A DNA stretch of 41,892 nt from the NCBI GenBank assembly GCA_040143965.1, contig JASJQH010006911.1:1-41892 (forward strand), given 5' to 3'. Under the pieces are notes generated by a model. It was not told the DNA's origin. It did not search any database and saw only the letters and a program-made list of their open reading frames with translations. This document shows positions 19,253-32,447 of the stretch, piece by piece (the stretch's first letter is position 1; each line of letters opens with the position of its first letter). This DNA comes from Basidiobolus ranarum (Eukaryota > Basidiobolomycota > Basidiobolomycetes > Basidiobolales). Made by a program: the position numbers and the translations under genes.

Positions 19253-19747
19253 GACAACTTCTCCACAGGAGTGTGATAAGTAGGCAGTTAAGCTCTACTG
19301 CAAGAGAACCGAAGTTGCGAAGTTATATAGTTATTTTGCGGGATCTAGTGATCTTTGATTGCATATATCACTGCATCATGTCTTCACATTCACCTGTGTT
19401 CAATTGTTTGATTTTTGAGTAACGGAAAGACATATGCTATCGAAAGCCGACAGACTTTTATTTTGTAGTGGGTTCCGAGCATCCTCCTCCACTCAGATAC
19501 TGCCAATACAAAGTTCAAGAAACGAGGATAGATGATTTTCAATTTCAACTGAACAAATTGTCAGTTGTGACGGTCACTGATAGCATCTATTGCCATTTAC
19601 CTGTCCTGACGTAAACATTTTGGCCCGCATATTTACCTAGCTTTATAAATTAAGGTGAATTTTAATCTAGTTTGGCTTGTTATTATAAGTTCAAGAAATA
19701 CAAACACAGCACCAAAGTAATATTGTTCAGCGACCTTCTTGAATAAC

Positions 19748-21098
19748 ATGTCATTTTTGCTAAGACCTAGAGCATTCAGTAGATCTCATAAAGTTGGTCC
19801 CTCAAATAGGTACAATTCTTTTTGGCTACCTATACTTGAAATTTATCTGCACACATAATCATCTTCGTTGCATTCACTCTTACCTAATCCTCTTGACCTA
19901 AATCTTTTATAAAAATAGTAATTCTTTTGTGAGGGGTGCTTTTATCGGTCAAACGTTTGTATTCTCTTCGAAGCCGATTAGCAAGGATCAACTAGATAAA
20001 GAGGAATTGAACTACTCCACCAAAAAAGTCAACGAAATTCAAGCACAATTCGGAAGTTTTGATCTTGTAAATATAACCTTGTTTTCATATTCGATTAGTT
20101 GGTCAATTCTTTTTGTTTTTGCCCAAATTATTCGATCTTTTTATATATATACCACTCATTCAATTCAGCTTTACTAATGAGCTTGTGGTATATTTTTATG
20201 GTTGGATAGGAAAAGGGAAACCAATCTAGATTCTTTATTATGGAGGGAGTATTGAAAGAACTAAATGGTAATTTGAAACGGGATTTTAAGCTTTTCTTGT
20301 TCAACGATCTTTTGGTATGCCATGCATCCGCCAAGCTTAACCAACAGTACTTTCGCAACAAGCATGTTAGTGCAGTGGCAATTCCTGATGACGGAGGTAA
20401 CTATGCATTTTCTTGTTTGAATGTCACAGCTGTCATTAACCTTATAATACTTAGACTTATTTAACGCATTTCAATTGATTTGTGATAAAAATGTATTTAT
20501 TCTTATGACCAATACCGATAAAGAGCGCGACTTGTGGGTGGAAAATATCAAATTTTATTCTGGTGAACTGGAGCGTAAAGGTAATGATATTTCTTAGTTA
20601 TTTTATGTACTACATACGAAACTAAATCTTATCTTGGGTTTATTAGGTTGGCAAATTATCCATTGGGACGTCCCAAAGGATGATAATGGTCAGGCTTTAG
20701 AATGTATGATATGCCAAAAAACCCGATTTTCATTGTCTCATCCAAGAAGAACGTGTAGAAAATGCACGGCTCAAATTTGCGGAAATTGCTCCAAATATAA
20801 AATTCTTGTTTCGAGTTTATCGCTAACGCAGCCGATGCGAGTGTGCAGCTCATGCTATTCTGCACATGTCGAAGGGTTTATCAATCCAAAAGGTAGTGTG
20901 ATTGAATTTTCATATTGTTGACATTTTACTTGTTCTAATATCTCATCATTAGCCGACAATATTTCACTACTACCTTCATTCCTAAGTAGTGAAGGCAAAT
21001 ATTCCGATTCCGACTCTGATCCTGAGATTGCTGGTAGCTCTTTTCCATGCGAACCATTCACAAAATATCATCGTTCTAGACGTGTGCATGGAGTTTGA
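19748..21098 (+). CDS. PH and FYVE-type zinc-finger protein, 304 aa
   Basis: Six exons (19748-19809, 19919-20066, 20210-20396, 20455-20580, 20647-20892, 20953-21098) give 305 codons. After a basic Ser/Arg-rich start, residues about 71-172 form a PH domain, with FFIMEGVLKELNG, then KRDFKLFLFNDLLVC and KERDLWVENI. Residues about 181-245 form a FYVE-type finger with all eight Cys ligands in four CxxC pairs (C194/C197, C211/C214, C219/C222, C241/C244). A WDVPKDD lead-in resembles WxxD, and RVCSSC closes it. The usual RRHHCR lipid-binding motif is changed to PRRTCRKC, so PI3P binding may be weak or absent. An acidic Ser/Asp tail follows. No RhoGEF or other catalytic domain is present, unlike FGD proteins. 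Function unknown; probably endosomal or membrane-linked. Confidence 0.82.
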
Positions 21099-21864
21099 GA
21101 GGTTACTTCACGCTTGGATAGCTTTTAATGCCAATAGATACTGCTGCTTCATCCTAATGAAGGGTAGCGGCAAGAGGATCACCAGGATCCTAAATGATGA
21201 TATCGTGACTATCTTATGTAAATAAATCCATTTTATGAGTATTTGTCTTCATTAAGCGGTATAGGCCATTTTCTGTTCTCAGATATGTGAACAGCAGTTT
21301 AGAGTGTGCTATGTGATATCTTTCGTTGGTCAGGTAATCTTGTGAATATAATCCTAGGTGTGTGCAAAGTTTATTAAAAATAATCCAAGTATACCTGATA
21401 GAGGTTTTCATTCATCATTACACAAAGTGTAAAACTAGAGCTAGTGATCGCTACAGTGGTGGAAGTACAAATGCAATTTGAGCTACGCGGTACATCCACG
21501 AAGCCAGTCACGCCTATAATGAGTCTTTCGCCTATAACTGGTCATTTTTTGTACCAACCCGAATTCGATAATGGCATTGTTGATATGGTTTAACCTTCTT
21601 CATCGATGTGCACTTTCAGCACGAGGTTGGATGTGATTCTCTTGCAACCTCCATAGACAAAGTAAGCCATTGCAGATTGAAAAAGAGATATTTATTTGCT
21701 GGTGTATACTCCAAAGAATACGAATAAACTGCATTTGTAAGTCATCATTGAGGCATTTTCTTTTCAAGAAGAAATAGTTAGTAGGAATGGAAGATGGCCA
21801 TTCTTAATACGAATAGTATATTATGGCGATGAAAGTGTATAGAATGAGCCCATTATTGTGGTCA
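21099..21864. other. Intergenic between convergent PH-FYVE and PCM1 genes
   Basis: 766 AT-rich bases holding two 3' untranslated regions. Short open frames here show no recognisable motifs and I do not call them genes. No hairpin or repeat stood out. Confidence 0.45.
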
Positions 21865-23212
21865 TTAAGCACCACGTTGTGTCTTCGCATCAGTTAAAGG
21901 AACATACTAATATAAATGATGTTAATAAGTAGAATATCAGTTTTGAAATGGAAAACTGAGCCTGACCATAACTCCCATCAGTTCTTCTTCTTTGATTTCT
22001 CCATTTTCATCTTTATCTATTTGATAAATGGATTGTGAATGTAGTTCAGTGCCCACCGGTATAAACATACTACAGATAATCAATTGTAAACAACGAGTCA
22101 TTTGCTACTCATTAGTTTTGATGATCACTCACCGACCCGGACTCTTTAACTGGTTGATGAGCTTAAGGCATACCATGGGAACATGTTAACACAGTGCTAT
22201 TGATAATAAATTACAAGTCAAAAATATCTCTCTTACCGCTGTTGGGGTTTTCACTGCTGCAGCACCAACATGGCTAACCATTATGTGTGATTACTTCAAA
22301 CGGTTATACTAAAGTATTTATATAACTCATACTTACATACAATCGTATGGGCCATTATCGGGGTAGCCTTCACGTCCGTCTCCAGTAACAAAAACAACCT
22401 GGCCTGACTCAAGAAATTCGGGATGGTCAGCTTTTACATTTTTTGTTGACAACTCTACTAGTTCCGGTATGTGTTCGATTCCGACCACTTGTCCATTTTT
22501 CTCAACCTATGATGATAATACTTGGTATGAACTACTTGATTTTTGCATGTGGAGAGTTGTTGTTGATAATGATTACCATTGCAGCCATACAGCTGGTCAA
22601 ATACCCCGATCCACTACCGACATCAAGAGCTTTTACCGTCAACATAAGATTTACGAAGTTAATTTTTAAACATTCAAATTTCATAAATATACTATCAAAG
22701 CGACAGACCTTTCATTCCCGGTTTCAAGAACCCCCTAAGGTATTCTAAGGCGTAAGCGTGCATATGACTAGCAATAGAATAGGTTACTCGCTAGGATATT
22801 AATACATGGTGATGGTATTACTCACGGCGCAGAGATAGTAGCTCCATAGCCTATTGTCTGAGGTGAATCTTGATATGGTTGAAGTGGAGCGTAATGCTTG
22901 CGATCTACAGAGGACATAGCGCGATATACTTCCGTCGATTGTATAATACCGGAGGCTGCAGAAACAGAATTGAAAGTTTAATCTAACTTCATATTACCAA
23001 AAAAACGTTTTATCAACAATGGTCCAACCTTTGAGATTGTTAATCAGTCCAATATTATTGCTTGCTACCCATTTCGAATTTAAAAAAAATAAGAAAATTA
23101 AAGCTTTATATTAGTGGTTTACTTTTACAAGGTTGTTTATGGATTTATGATAAGCAACAAAATAGATTTGAAATTTATTGTAACAAAAAATACCGGAACA
23201 CCTCCAGGCCAT
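21865..23212 (-). CDS. PCM1: Protein-L-isoaspartate O-methyltransferase, 225 aa
   Basis: Repairs damaged proteins by methylating L-isoaspartyl residues with S-adenosylmethionine. Ten exons sum to exactly 226 codons. The first is only 19 nt (23212-23194, MAWRCS) and joins across a 129-nt intron to exon 2 at 23064. Family motifs: the N-terminal [16 protein letters not shown], then [20 protein letters not shown], the SAM-binding loop ALDVGSGSG (82-90), [12 protein letters not shown], then [20 protein letters not shown] and the closing LMGVMYVPLTD. The length matches the cytosolic PIMT family (about 225). The enzyme is patchy in fungi and absent from baker's yeast as far as I know. It shares a divergent upstream region with the ACSF3-type gene. 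Confidence 0.96.
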
Positions 23213-23888
23213 TGTTAGTAAGGTCAATACGAAAAGTTTTCACTTGGTTCTGTTGAGTTGAAAATGTGGCTTTGAATATAAGAAAGATATTTTGACAAGT
23301 GTAACTAAATATATTAAAAACTAATCCCAAGTATTTGCTATATGACTATGCGATCGTTTTATTAGGGTATTAAGTGAATGCTAACCAATTGTGATAAAGT
23401 GAGATTAAATCAAACAAATCTTATGTATCCTGGAAATATGAGTATGCATAGTCGAATGGCAGTCACCATTATCGCATTACAGTCTGATGGAGTTTTTAAT
23501 ATCTCATTGTAAGTCAATGCTAGTAAATGAATAATTTATTCGCAGGAACAGGTGCTTCATAGTCTGGAATTCATTAGGATACGTTGGAACACTTTGGGTT
23601 AGGGTAAGATATTCCTTATTAGCTGCATCATTGGTAGATTTCGTTACGTTCTGTAGCCTATTTTATCATCATGTAAATCTGGTAAAACACGTGCTTGTTT
23701 ATCCGAGGTCCATCATATAGAAATAACTAGAGATAAATATGGATATTTACTCGCCTTAAATATACCCAATTTGATGTTTCAATGTCAACTGGATGAAATC
23801 GGAATGATGCGTTGATGTCGATCGCTTCAAGACTTCGTTTGCTTGTATATAAGTGCCAATATGTCTTCATAGTCCTTGTGACCTCAAT
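23213..23888. other. Divergent promoter region, PCM1 / malonyl-CoA synthetase
   Basis: 676 bases, very AT-rich, no coding seen. It includes a CACGTG box at 23688-23693, about 200 bases upstream of the synthetase start. Confidence 0.5.
23688..23693. promoter_or_regulatory. E-box CACGTG
   Basis: Perfect CACGTG core in the PCM1/ACSF3 divergent promoter; second such box in a divergent promoter in this window. Chance occurrence cannot be ruled out. Confidence 0.25.
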
Positions 23889-26510
23889 ATGTCTCTATTG
23901 TTTAGCATTCGAAATCCTTTATCTCGGTCAAATTTGTCCATTTTGAGCTCTAAAGTGCAGTACCGTTCTTTAAAGGTTTAGTTTAGTTTAGTTAACAAAC
24001 GTACCTATATTTATGGTAAATTTGAAGAAGCATATTGTCTTATATTTGTCTTTTATAGTCTGTTCATTCCCGTCTTTTTTCTGGTACAGCTGTAGCTTCG
24101 AACAGTAAGTGTTCAGTTTCGGATTTATTTCAAACTGCTATACTACTCTCACAATACCCTCATGGTAACTCATTCCTCGTTTAGAGCTTCCCAACTTGAC
24201 GCTATTTCGCGAAGCAATTGCTAGCGCTAAAAAACTCGGTGCGAAGCCTGCTATAGTAGATATCAATGGGCAATATTCCTATGGTCAACTATTAAATGAC
24301 GTAGTCAAACTCAAATCACAGCTCACGGATTCGTAAGTAGCAATTTCTATAAAGTATTTCTTTTAGTTTGAAGACATATCTTAACTGGTAAGTCAGTGAT
24401 TTAAAAGAAGAAAGAGTTGCCTATCTTTGCCCAAATGGATATAATTACGTCGTAACCCAGTGGTCGATTTGGGCTTCTGGAGGTGTTGCTGTGCCATTGT
24501 GTAAGCGAAATAAAAATATTCATCCAAAATCACCCACCTACTGAATCATGATTTTCTTACTAGGCGCTAGTCATCCGCCGGCAGAACTAGAATACACAAT
24601 TTCGGATTCGGAAGCTAGTATCGTCGTTGCTAGTCCGGAATATGCAGATACAGTAAAGCCATTAGCTGACAAGCTGGGTAAACGATTCATCAGTTTTGAC
24701 GGGTTTAAAAATTCCGAGCCTATTGACATCAAAGTACCAGCTATTTCTAAAGTTCAACTACTGATGTATGAATTGACACATCATTCACCTCCATCTTTAG
24801 GACAGTGATATATTCGACATGGACGAATCAAGGCGTGCTATGATTATGTATACAAGTGGAACAACTGGTTGTTAAATATTATAAGCACTTGGCAGTTATT
24901 CATATAGTATCTGTTATTAATCCTGATCCGATCGAATCTAGGAAAGCCAAAGGGTGTGGTAAGCACTCACAACAATATCAAAGCCCAAGTAACTGCCCTT
25001 ACCAAGGCGTGGAATTGGACCTCCGACGATAAACTTCTACACGTACTGCCGCTTCATCATACACATGTAATTCGCATAGTTTTCTTCTATATGTGAACCA
25101 TTGACTCATTCTTTTAATGATGAATTTAGGGAGTCATTGTTGTAAGTACAGCTAGTACACGTATCTAATGCTAACCAAAGTACACATCTAATGTGATTTC
25201 CTTCAGGCGCTGACATGTGGATTATGGTCTGGAGCCACTGTCGAGATGATGAAAAAATTCAACGCGGATAGCGTGTGGAATAGGTTCATGGCCAAAGAGC
25301 GAGATTTGAGCTTGTTTATGGCAGTTCCTACTATCTACGGTAAGCATTTCTTCCGATTAGAAGCCATTGTTACTAGCGCGATTTGTAACTGATCATCACT
25401 GTCTATAGCTAAACTGCGCGACTCTTATCACGAGTTCTCACCCGAAAAGCAAAAAGAGGCTACCGAATCCTGCAAACAGTTTAGACTAATGGTGTCTGGT
25501 TCTGCAGCGTTACCAACCAAGCTTTTAAAAGAATGGGAGAAAATTAGCAACGTAAAACTCTTGGAACGTTATGGAATGACCGAAATCGGTATGGCATTAA
25601 GCAACCCAATTGGTGACCCAGCGTTACGTAGAGAGGTATGTATATAAATCCTAGGGTTACACTCACTTGATTTTGAACACTTAATATGAACTCTACTAGG
25701 GTTGCGTCGGGTTTCCCCTTCCTGGTGTAGAAGTTAGATTAAAGGCGGATGATGGGCAGATTGTAACCGAAGAACAAGAAGTTCCTGGTGAAATCCAAGT
25801 CCGTGGGGAGAACGTCTTTGAAGAGTAGGTGATTTGTTATTACTCTGCGTATAGAGCAATCCATGTTTAAGGTCCAATCAATATGATAGATACTACAACC
25901 GTCCAGAGGCTACCAAAGAAACATTTGATGAAGGAAGATGGTTCGATTTTCTTGATATAACGTATTGTCCTTGGAGTATTTTAATTGAATACCCATCTAC
26001 AGGTTTAAAACTGGGGATATTGGGTGTATAAACTCTGAGGGATACTACAGAATTCTGGGTCGTGCTAGTACCGACATAATCAAAGTAAGTAATCAGTGAT
26101 ACAAAGTCGTCAAAACTAGTTCTTAATGTGGTTTCTTTAGTCCGGTGGATATAAGATCTCGGCATTAGAAATTGAACGAGAGATTCTAGATTACCCTGGT
26201 ATACTAGACTGTGCAGTAGTTGGGCCAGAGGATGAAGAATGGGGTCAAAGGGTTGCTGCCGTAGTTCTTGTCAAAAATAACCAGGTATTTTCTTAGATGG
26301 TTTTGAAGCTGGTCGTAGTACTTATTCCCGATATATTTGCAGGATATTGAACTTCAAGATTTGAAGAACTGGGCCTCTTCGCGCCTAGCCAAATACAAGA
26401 TCCCATCTCTATTACATGTCTACAAAGGCGATTCGTTGCCTCGCAACGTTATGGGTAAAGTGAACAAAAAGCAATTAGTAAAGATATTTGACAAAGTCAA
26501 AGAGAATTAA
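23889..26510 (+). CDS. ACSF3: Malonyl-CoA synthetase, ACSF3 type, mitochondrial, about 568 aa
   Basis: ACSF3 converts malonate, ATP and CoA to malonyl-CoA in the mitochondrial matrix, clearing malonate and feeding mitochondrial fatty-acid synthesis. The start ATG at 23889 opens a presequence ([19 protein letters not shown], then SRLFSGT), Arg/Ser-rich and without acids. Family motifs of the acyl-adenylate enzymes are all present: [13 protein letters not shown] (P-loop), [51 protein letters not shown], and [11 protein letters not shown] carrying the catalytic Lys. The segment [20 protein letters not shown] and GGVAVPL point to ACSF3 rather than medium- or long-chain ligases. The gene has several short introns; the one at about 24750-24801 ends in TTTAG before GACAGTGATA. 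It is followed on the same strand by the MAP kinase. Confidence 0.92.
23976..23993 (+). repeat. GTTTA tandem repeat at first intron donor
   Basis: About three and a half copies of a five-base unit (GTTTA) at the start of intron 1 of the ACSF3-type gene. Each copy offers a GT donor five bases apart. The first copy keeps the reading frame. Confidence 0.6.
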
Positions 26511-26899
26511 AGTTGTATGAATAAATACGCTTTTATGTGTTTAACGCTACAAACAAACTTCGAAGTGTCTATTAGTTGAAATATCTACGTAGTTGAAACA
26601 CTTTTGTTCAATAAATACCCCATTTAGTGACAAGTAAGCCTCCACTATGCATACACTCATATGTAGCATTACTATACACTATGAATTCGAGTGCATTGAA
26701 AATCCAGAGAATCTATTATATTACTGGATTTAGCAACAATCCTAAGTCACCTTCAGCTTATTTGTATTAATTGGTGGATTCACTCCAGGTGAGACCTTGA
26801 ATAAAACTCGTCATTTTAACTTGATTGCTTAACATTAACTTTGGTTGCACTTCTGTAGAGCTTCCAAGTAAAGAAAGCTTGCAAAGATCACACTTAGTT
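26511..26899. other. Intergenic: ACSF3-type 3' end and MAP kinase upstream region
   Basis: 389 bases between two plus-strand genes. The frame just before the kinase ATG is open but has no ATG of its own, so I take it as 5' untranslated region. Confidence 0.5.
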
Positions 26900-28722
<1,823 letters not shown>

Positions 28723-29319
28723 GAGAAACTTTTGCACCCAAATAGACGGATGCTGAGCACTTCATTTGATGGAAACTTCCTATTCGTACCGGTACCACTT
28801 CGATCCTTCTTATTTAAAGACTCTCGCTCATTCAAATGAATCGGTGGATTTTTTATGTTGTATCAAATTCAGCATTCCTAATATTTTTAATCCTATGTTC
28901 AACTTCTATTCATCCCTTACTCGATTTCTTTGTAACTGTGGAAACTTCTCATACTTGAATATGAATTACTTTTCATCTCAATTCAAGGCACTCACTCGAT
29001 TTCATTCATCTATCATTTAATCGTTCGTTCTGACCATGAACACGCGTAAATTTTGCAGTACTGTAGCATTTGATTTCATCTCATTCGGAGATAAAAGGGG
29101 ACAAAATGAATTCATACTTAGGAAATGTAACGGGACGAGATAAGATGATTGCGAAAATTTCCATCTTATAATGTCATATTTTTGAATGTATATATAGTTT
29201 TTAGCTTTCAAAAAGCGAATACATATGTAATTGAATAGATAAATGTAGGTATAGGATGTCGAAAGATGTGGAAGATTGCGGAAGGGGAAGGGGAAGGGAG
29301 GTGAATGAATCAACCAAAG
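28723..29319. other. Intergenic between convergent MAP kinase and NUP50 genes
   Basis: 597 bases of 3' untranslated sequence from both sides. An 84-codon open frame inside (28766-29020) has no recognised motif and is probably chance. Confidence 0.45.
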
Positions 29320-31680
29320 TTAGGCTTTGTTATCCTGAATCTTCTTGTATAATTGAGCTGCTTGTTCCGGGGTTTTGACACGTACCAAATATTTTTGTGG
29401 CTTGTTACCTTCTCCTACAGCGATGATGGAAACATCTTTTTTGTTTTGAACGTAATCGATCTTCATTTCTGGGAATACGGCTACGTTTAGTGTTACTTTA
29501 CCGGAACCTTCGGTACGTACGAGGAATCTCTTCTTTTGATTGTTAGTATTTTCGTTCATCTTGAAAATTCCAATCCCCAAATCTGCGTAACTCTTTTTCT
29601 CTTTGTTCCAGCAGTAAAGTTTACAACGAACTTCATGTATTGTTGTCTCCTCTTCTTCACCAGCCCCGGTTTTAACTAACTCAGGATTGCTAGTCTCTTC
29701 TTCTTTTTCTTCCTCCTCATCATCTTCTTTGTCTTCGTCTTGATGGCTTTGTTCCTTATTATCGGCAACCTTCTTTGCCTGTGGCGAGGCTGATGTTCCA
29801 AAAGTAAAACCTGCTCCGAAAGGAGTCGAAGAGGAAGGACTAAGAGGACTGGATGCAGATGCAACTGTGGAAGAAGCCAAACCACTTCCAAAAGAGATGG
29901 AGGTCTTCTTATGTTCAGTGGAGGTTGGGGTAGTCTTAGATTCCTCTGATACCTTAGAATCGCTTGGGGTCTTGCTGACACCAAAGGAGAATCCAGTGGA
30001 GGGTTTTTCGGGAGTAGTAGATGTTGCAGAGATACCGAATGAGAAGGGTGAGGTAGAACTATTGGTAGTGCTGCTACCAAAACTAAATGAAGATTTGGGT
30101 TTATCTTCAGATTTGTTAGCATCGGATGAAGCACCGAACGTGGATGAAGATTTAGGTTTCTCCTCTACTTTTGTCTCGCTGACTGAACTTCCAAAACCAA
30201 AGGATACATTGGGTTTCTCCTCAGACTGAGAATCTTTGGAAGAACCAAAAGTAAATGGAGATTCAGTTGTAACATCTGACTTAGCCGTGGCTGGAGAGGC
30301 ACCAAAAGTAAATCCTGACTTGGCCACTTCATTTGACTTGGTACTCACAGCACCAAAACCAAAAGTAGGTTTGGGCTGACTCTCATCTGTGCTGGAGCTA
30401 GCTCCGAAGCTAAATGTGGAGTTGGCCTTGTCATCGGCTTTAGTTTCATCAGATTTGGCAGGTGCTCCAAAGGTAAATGGAGAGGTGGTAGCCTTGGGGA
30501 GATCCGAAGATTTGGTGACAACAGCGGACTTTTTCTTAATACTAGCACTATGGGTTTTATATTCATCAAAAGCCAATGAAAAGTCGACAAAAGGGTTGAT
30601 CTCTAGTTGCTTTTTGACATGTTCCACAAATGATACGTTAAGTCCTCTTAATTGTTTATAATGTTCTTTTTTGTCTTCGGAATCGGTCGATTTAGAATCT
30701 ACGTTATTGATTGAATCGGATTTAGCCGCAGGAGGAGCACCGAATGTAAATCCAGTTGATGGGATTTTAGTGTCGTTACTCTGGGTCATACTAACACTCT
30801 TTTCTACACTTTCTTTGGCGGGACTTGCGGGTTTTCCAAATGTGAAAGGTGACTCGGACTCTTTTTTATTACCACCAAAAGTGGGAACTTGTCCACCGAA
30901 TGTAAACCCAGTAGAAGTGATAGGCTTAGCATCGGTATTATTGGAAGCACCAAAAGTGAAGGCTGATTTGCTGGAAGTTTCCTGAGTCTCAGAAGCTTCT
31001 GTGTCCTTGCTCTTGAGATCAGTGCCAAAAGTAACTGGCTGATTTCCAAATCCAAAAGAGGTGGATAATTTATTATCTTCATTGCTAGGGGTGGCTGATG
31101 GAGCACCAAATGTAAAACCAGCAAAAGGTGCAGGTTTAGGTTTTTCTTCAGTAGTTTCGGTGGGGGGAGCAGATACGGGTGTACCTCCAAAAGTAAAGCT
31201 GCTGAATGGGGAGGGCGCGGAAGGTGTTGAAGCACCTGAACCTGCCTTGGTAATTGAATAAAAAAAAATGTTCAGATTAAGTTTTGAATTATTCCTTAAA
31301 GTAAGGTTTGATAGTGGGCATGAGAGAAACAAAGGGAGTAGGTAATAAAGTGAAAACGCGTAAATTTGAGGCATACCTTTGCTCTTCTAGAAACAGGCTT
31401 TTTTATCCTGAAAAGACACCATAAGATCTATCAGTAAACTTGGTGCAATAAATTAAACTAACTACAAAAATCAAAACTCTACGTACTTTCGTGCAGCGAG
31501 TTTCTCTTCTGAAGCTTGGCGGAAGCCAGACATCTGATCAGCATTCTAAGGACACGTTTTACGAGTAAGTCCAGAATCAAAGTATTATCATTAGAATCAG
31601 TATTGGAATGCATCACTTACTTCATCCTCTTCGTGCTGATTGAGTTGTGTTAGTTGTTTCTCAGCGCCTCTTTTAGACAT
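29320..31680 (-). CDS. NUP50: Nucleoporin Nup50/Nup2 with FxFG repeats and Ran-binding domain, 691 aa
   Basis: Nup50/Nup2 works at the nuclear basket, freeing cargo from importin-alpha and binding RanGTP. Four exons (31680-31621, 31545-31487, 31407-31377, 31245-29320) give 692 codons. The first 50 residues match the importin-alpha-binding N-terminus: MSKRGAEKQLTQLNQHEEDE, then MSGFRQASEEKLAARKIKKP. Then comes an FG domain with about 17 FxFG units (FTFG, FSFG, FGFG). A helical Nup50 segment, QLRGLNVSFVEHVKKQLEIN then PFVDFSLAFDEY, splits it in two. An acidic Glu/Asp run precedes the RanBP1-like domain (about 581-691; RCKLYCWN, FLVRTEGSGKV, YLVRVKTPEQA). The overlapping open frames on the plus strand come from the repetitive codons. 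Confidence 0.93.
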
Positions 31681-32447
31681 TACAAGATACAAAATAAGTA
31701 AGGATAGGTGAATGTGTGTCAATCGTTTCTTGCCTTCTCTCTGCGATAATACCAGCAACAGGTTGACTCTTGTATCATCGTGAATTGATATGAAAAATGG
31801 CTAATATATGATTGGCTGATCGATTAGTGAAATGCTCTATCCATCAAACAAAAAAAAATAGCTTCGAAAATTTGATCAACAACCAGCGGACATCCTTAGG
31901 CTTGTTTACCCTCTTAAGCGTGCGTGATCCATGTAGACGGTCTAAACAAAAACACTGGATTTTTACTCGAGTATTGTGGGTTTATTCTGGCCCTACATTA
32001 AACTAATTTCGTAATGCGCTCTAGGGGCTGGATCCGCATCACATCCTCATTTTGATCACCATATATGCTCGATTTACCATCATTATCAGCACCGTTAAGC
32101 TTGTGATTCCTTTCCAACCATCAAGCGATCCTCAAACTGGTGATTCTATTCAAATATTCAACAACGGCGGTTGAAGCCCATTCTAGAGATTCATACGTTA
32201 TTAGCAGATAAAGAATACCAATAAATAGTAGACAATATAAATTGCATTGAATGTATTCAGTTTGATCATGGCTTCAATGTAGTTTATTATTGATTTTCAA
32301 TTTTTCCTTAGATTCTTTCCCCCTTTTTTTTAGGGTGAGGAGTGAGTTCCATAGCTCGAGTTAAGCATCCTTTAGCAAGTGTGCCAATTCTCGTGCACTA
32401 CTAAGAGGAATAATATACTCTTGGTAAACCATTGAAAGCGCGTTATT
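31681..32447. other. Divergent promoter region, NUP50 / TAF12
   Basis: 767 AT-rich bases, no coding recognised. Pyrimidine-rich tracts lie about 32290-32335, upstream of the TAF12 start. Confidence 0.5.

Larger units (their letters stand above)
18812..19747. other. Divergent promoter region, CENP-A / PH-FYVE gene
   Basis: 936 bases between two divergent starts, with no convincing coding. It holds two ACGCGT boxes (18904-18909 and 19110-19115), four CCAAT motifs (19018-19022, 19037-19041 reversed, 19141-19145, 19248-19252) and a perfect 12-base palindrome at 19029-19040 that overlaps one of them. Confidence 0.55.

Noticed and set aside
28766-29020. 84-codon open frame after the MAP kinase
   Set aside because: AT-rich 3' untranslated region; no motif or splice context, and no conserved protein recognised.
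29867-31235. Several long open frames overlapping the nucleoporin on both strands
   Set aside because: They are by-products of the repetitive FxFG codons; none has a motif, an own promoter or splice context.
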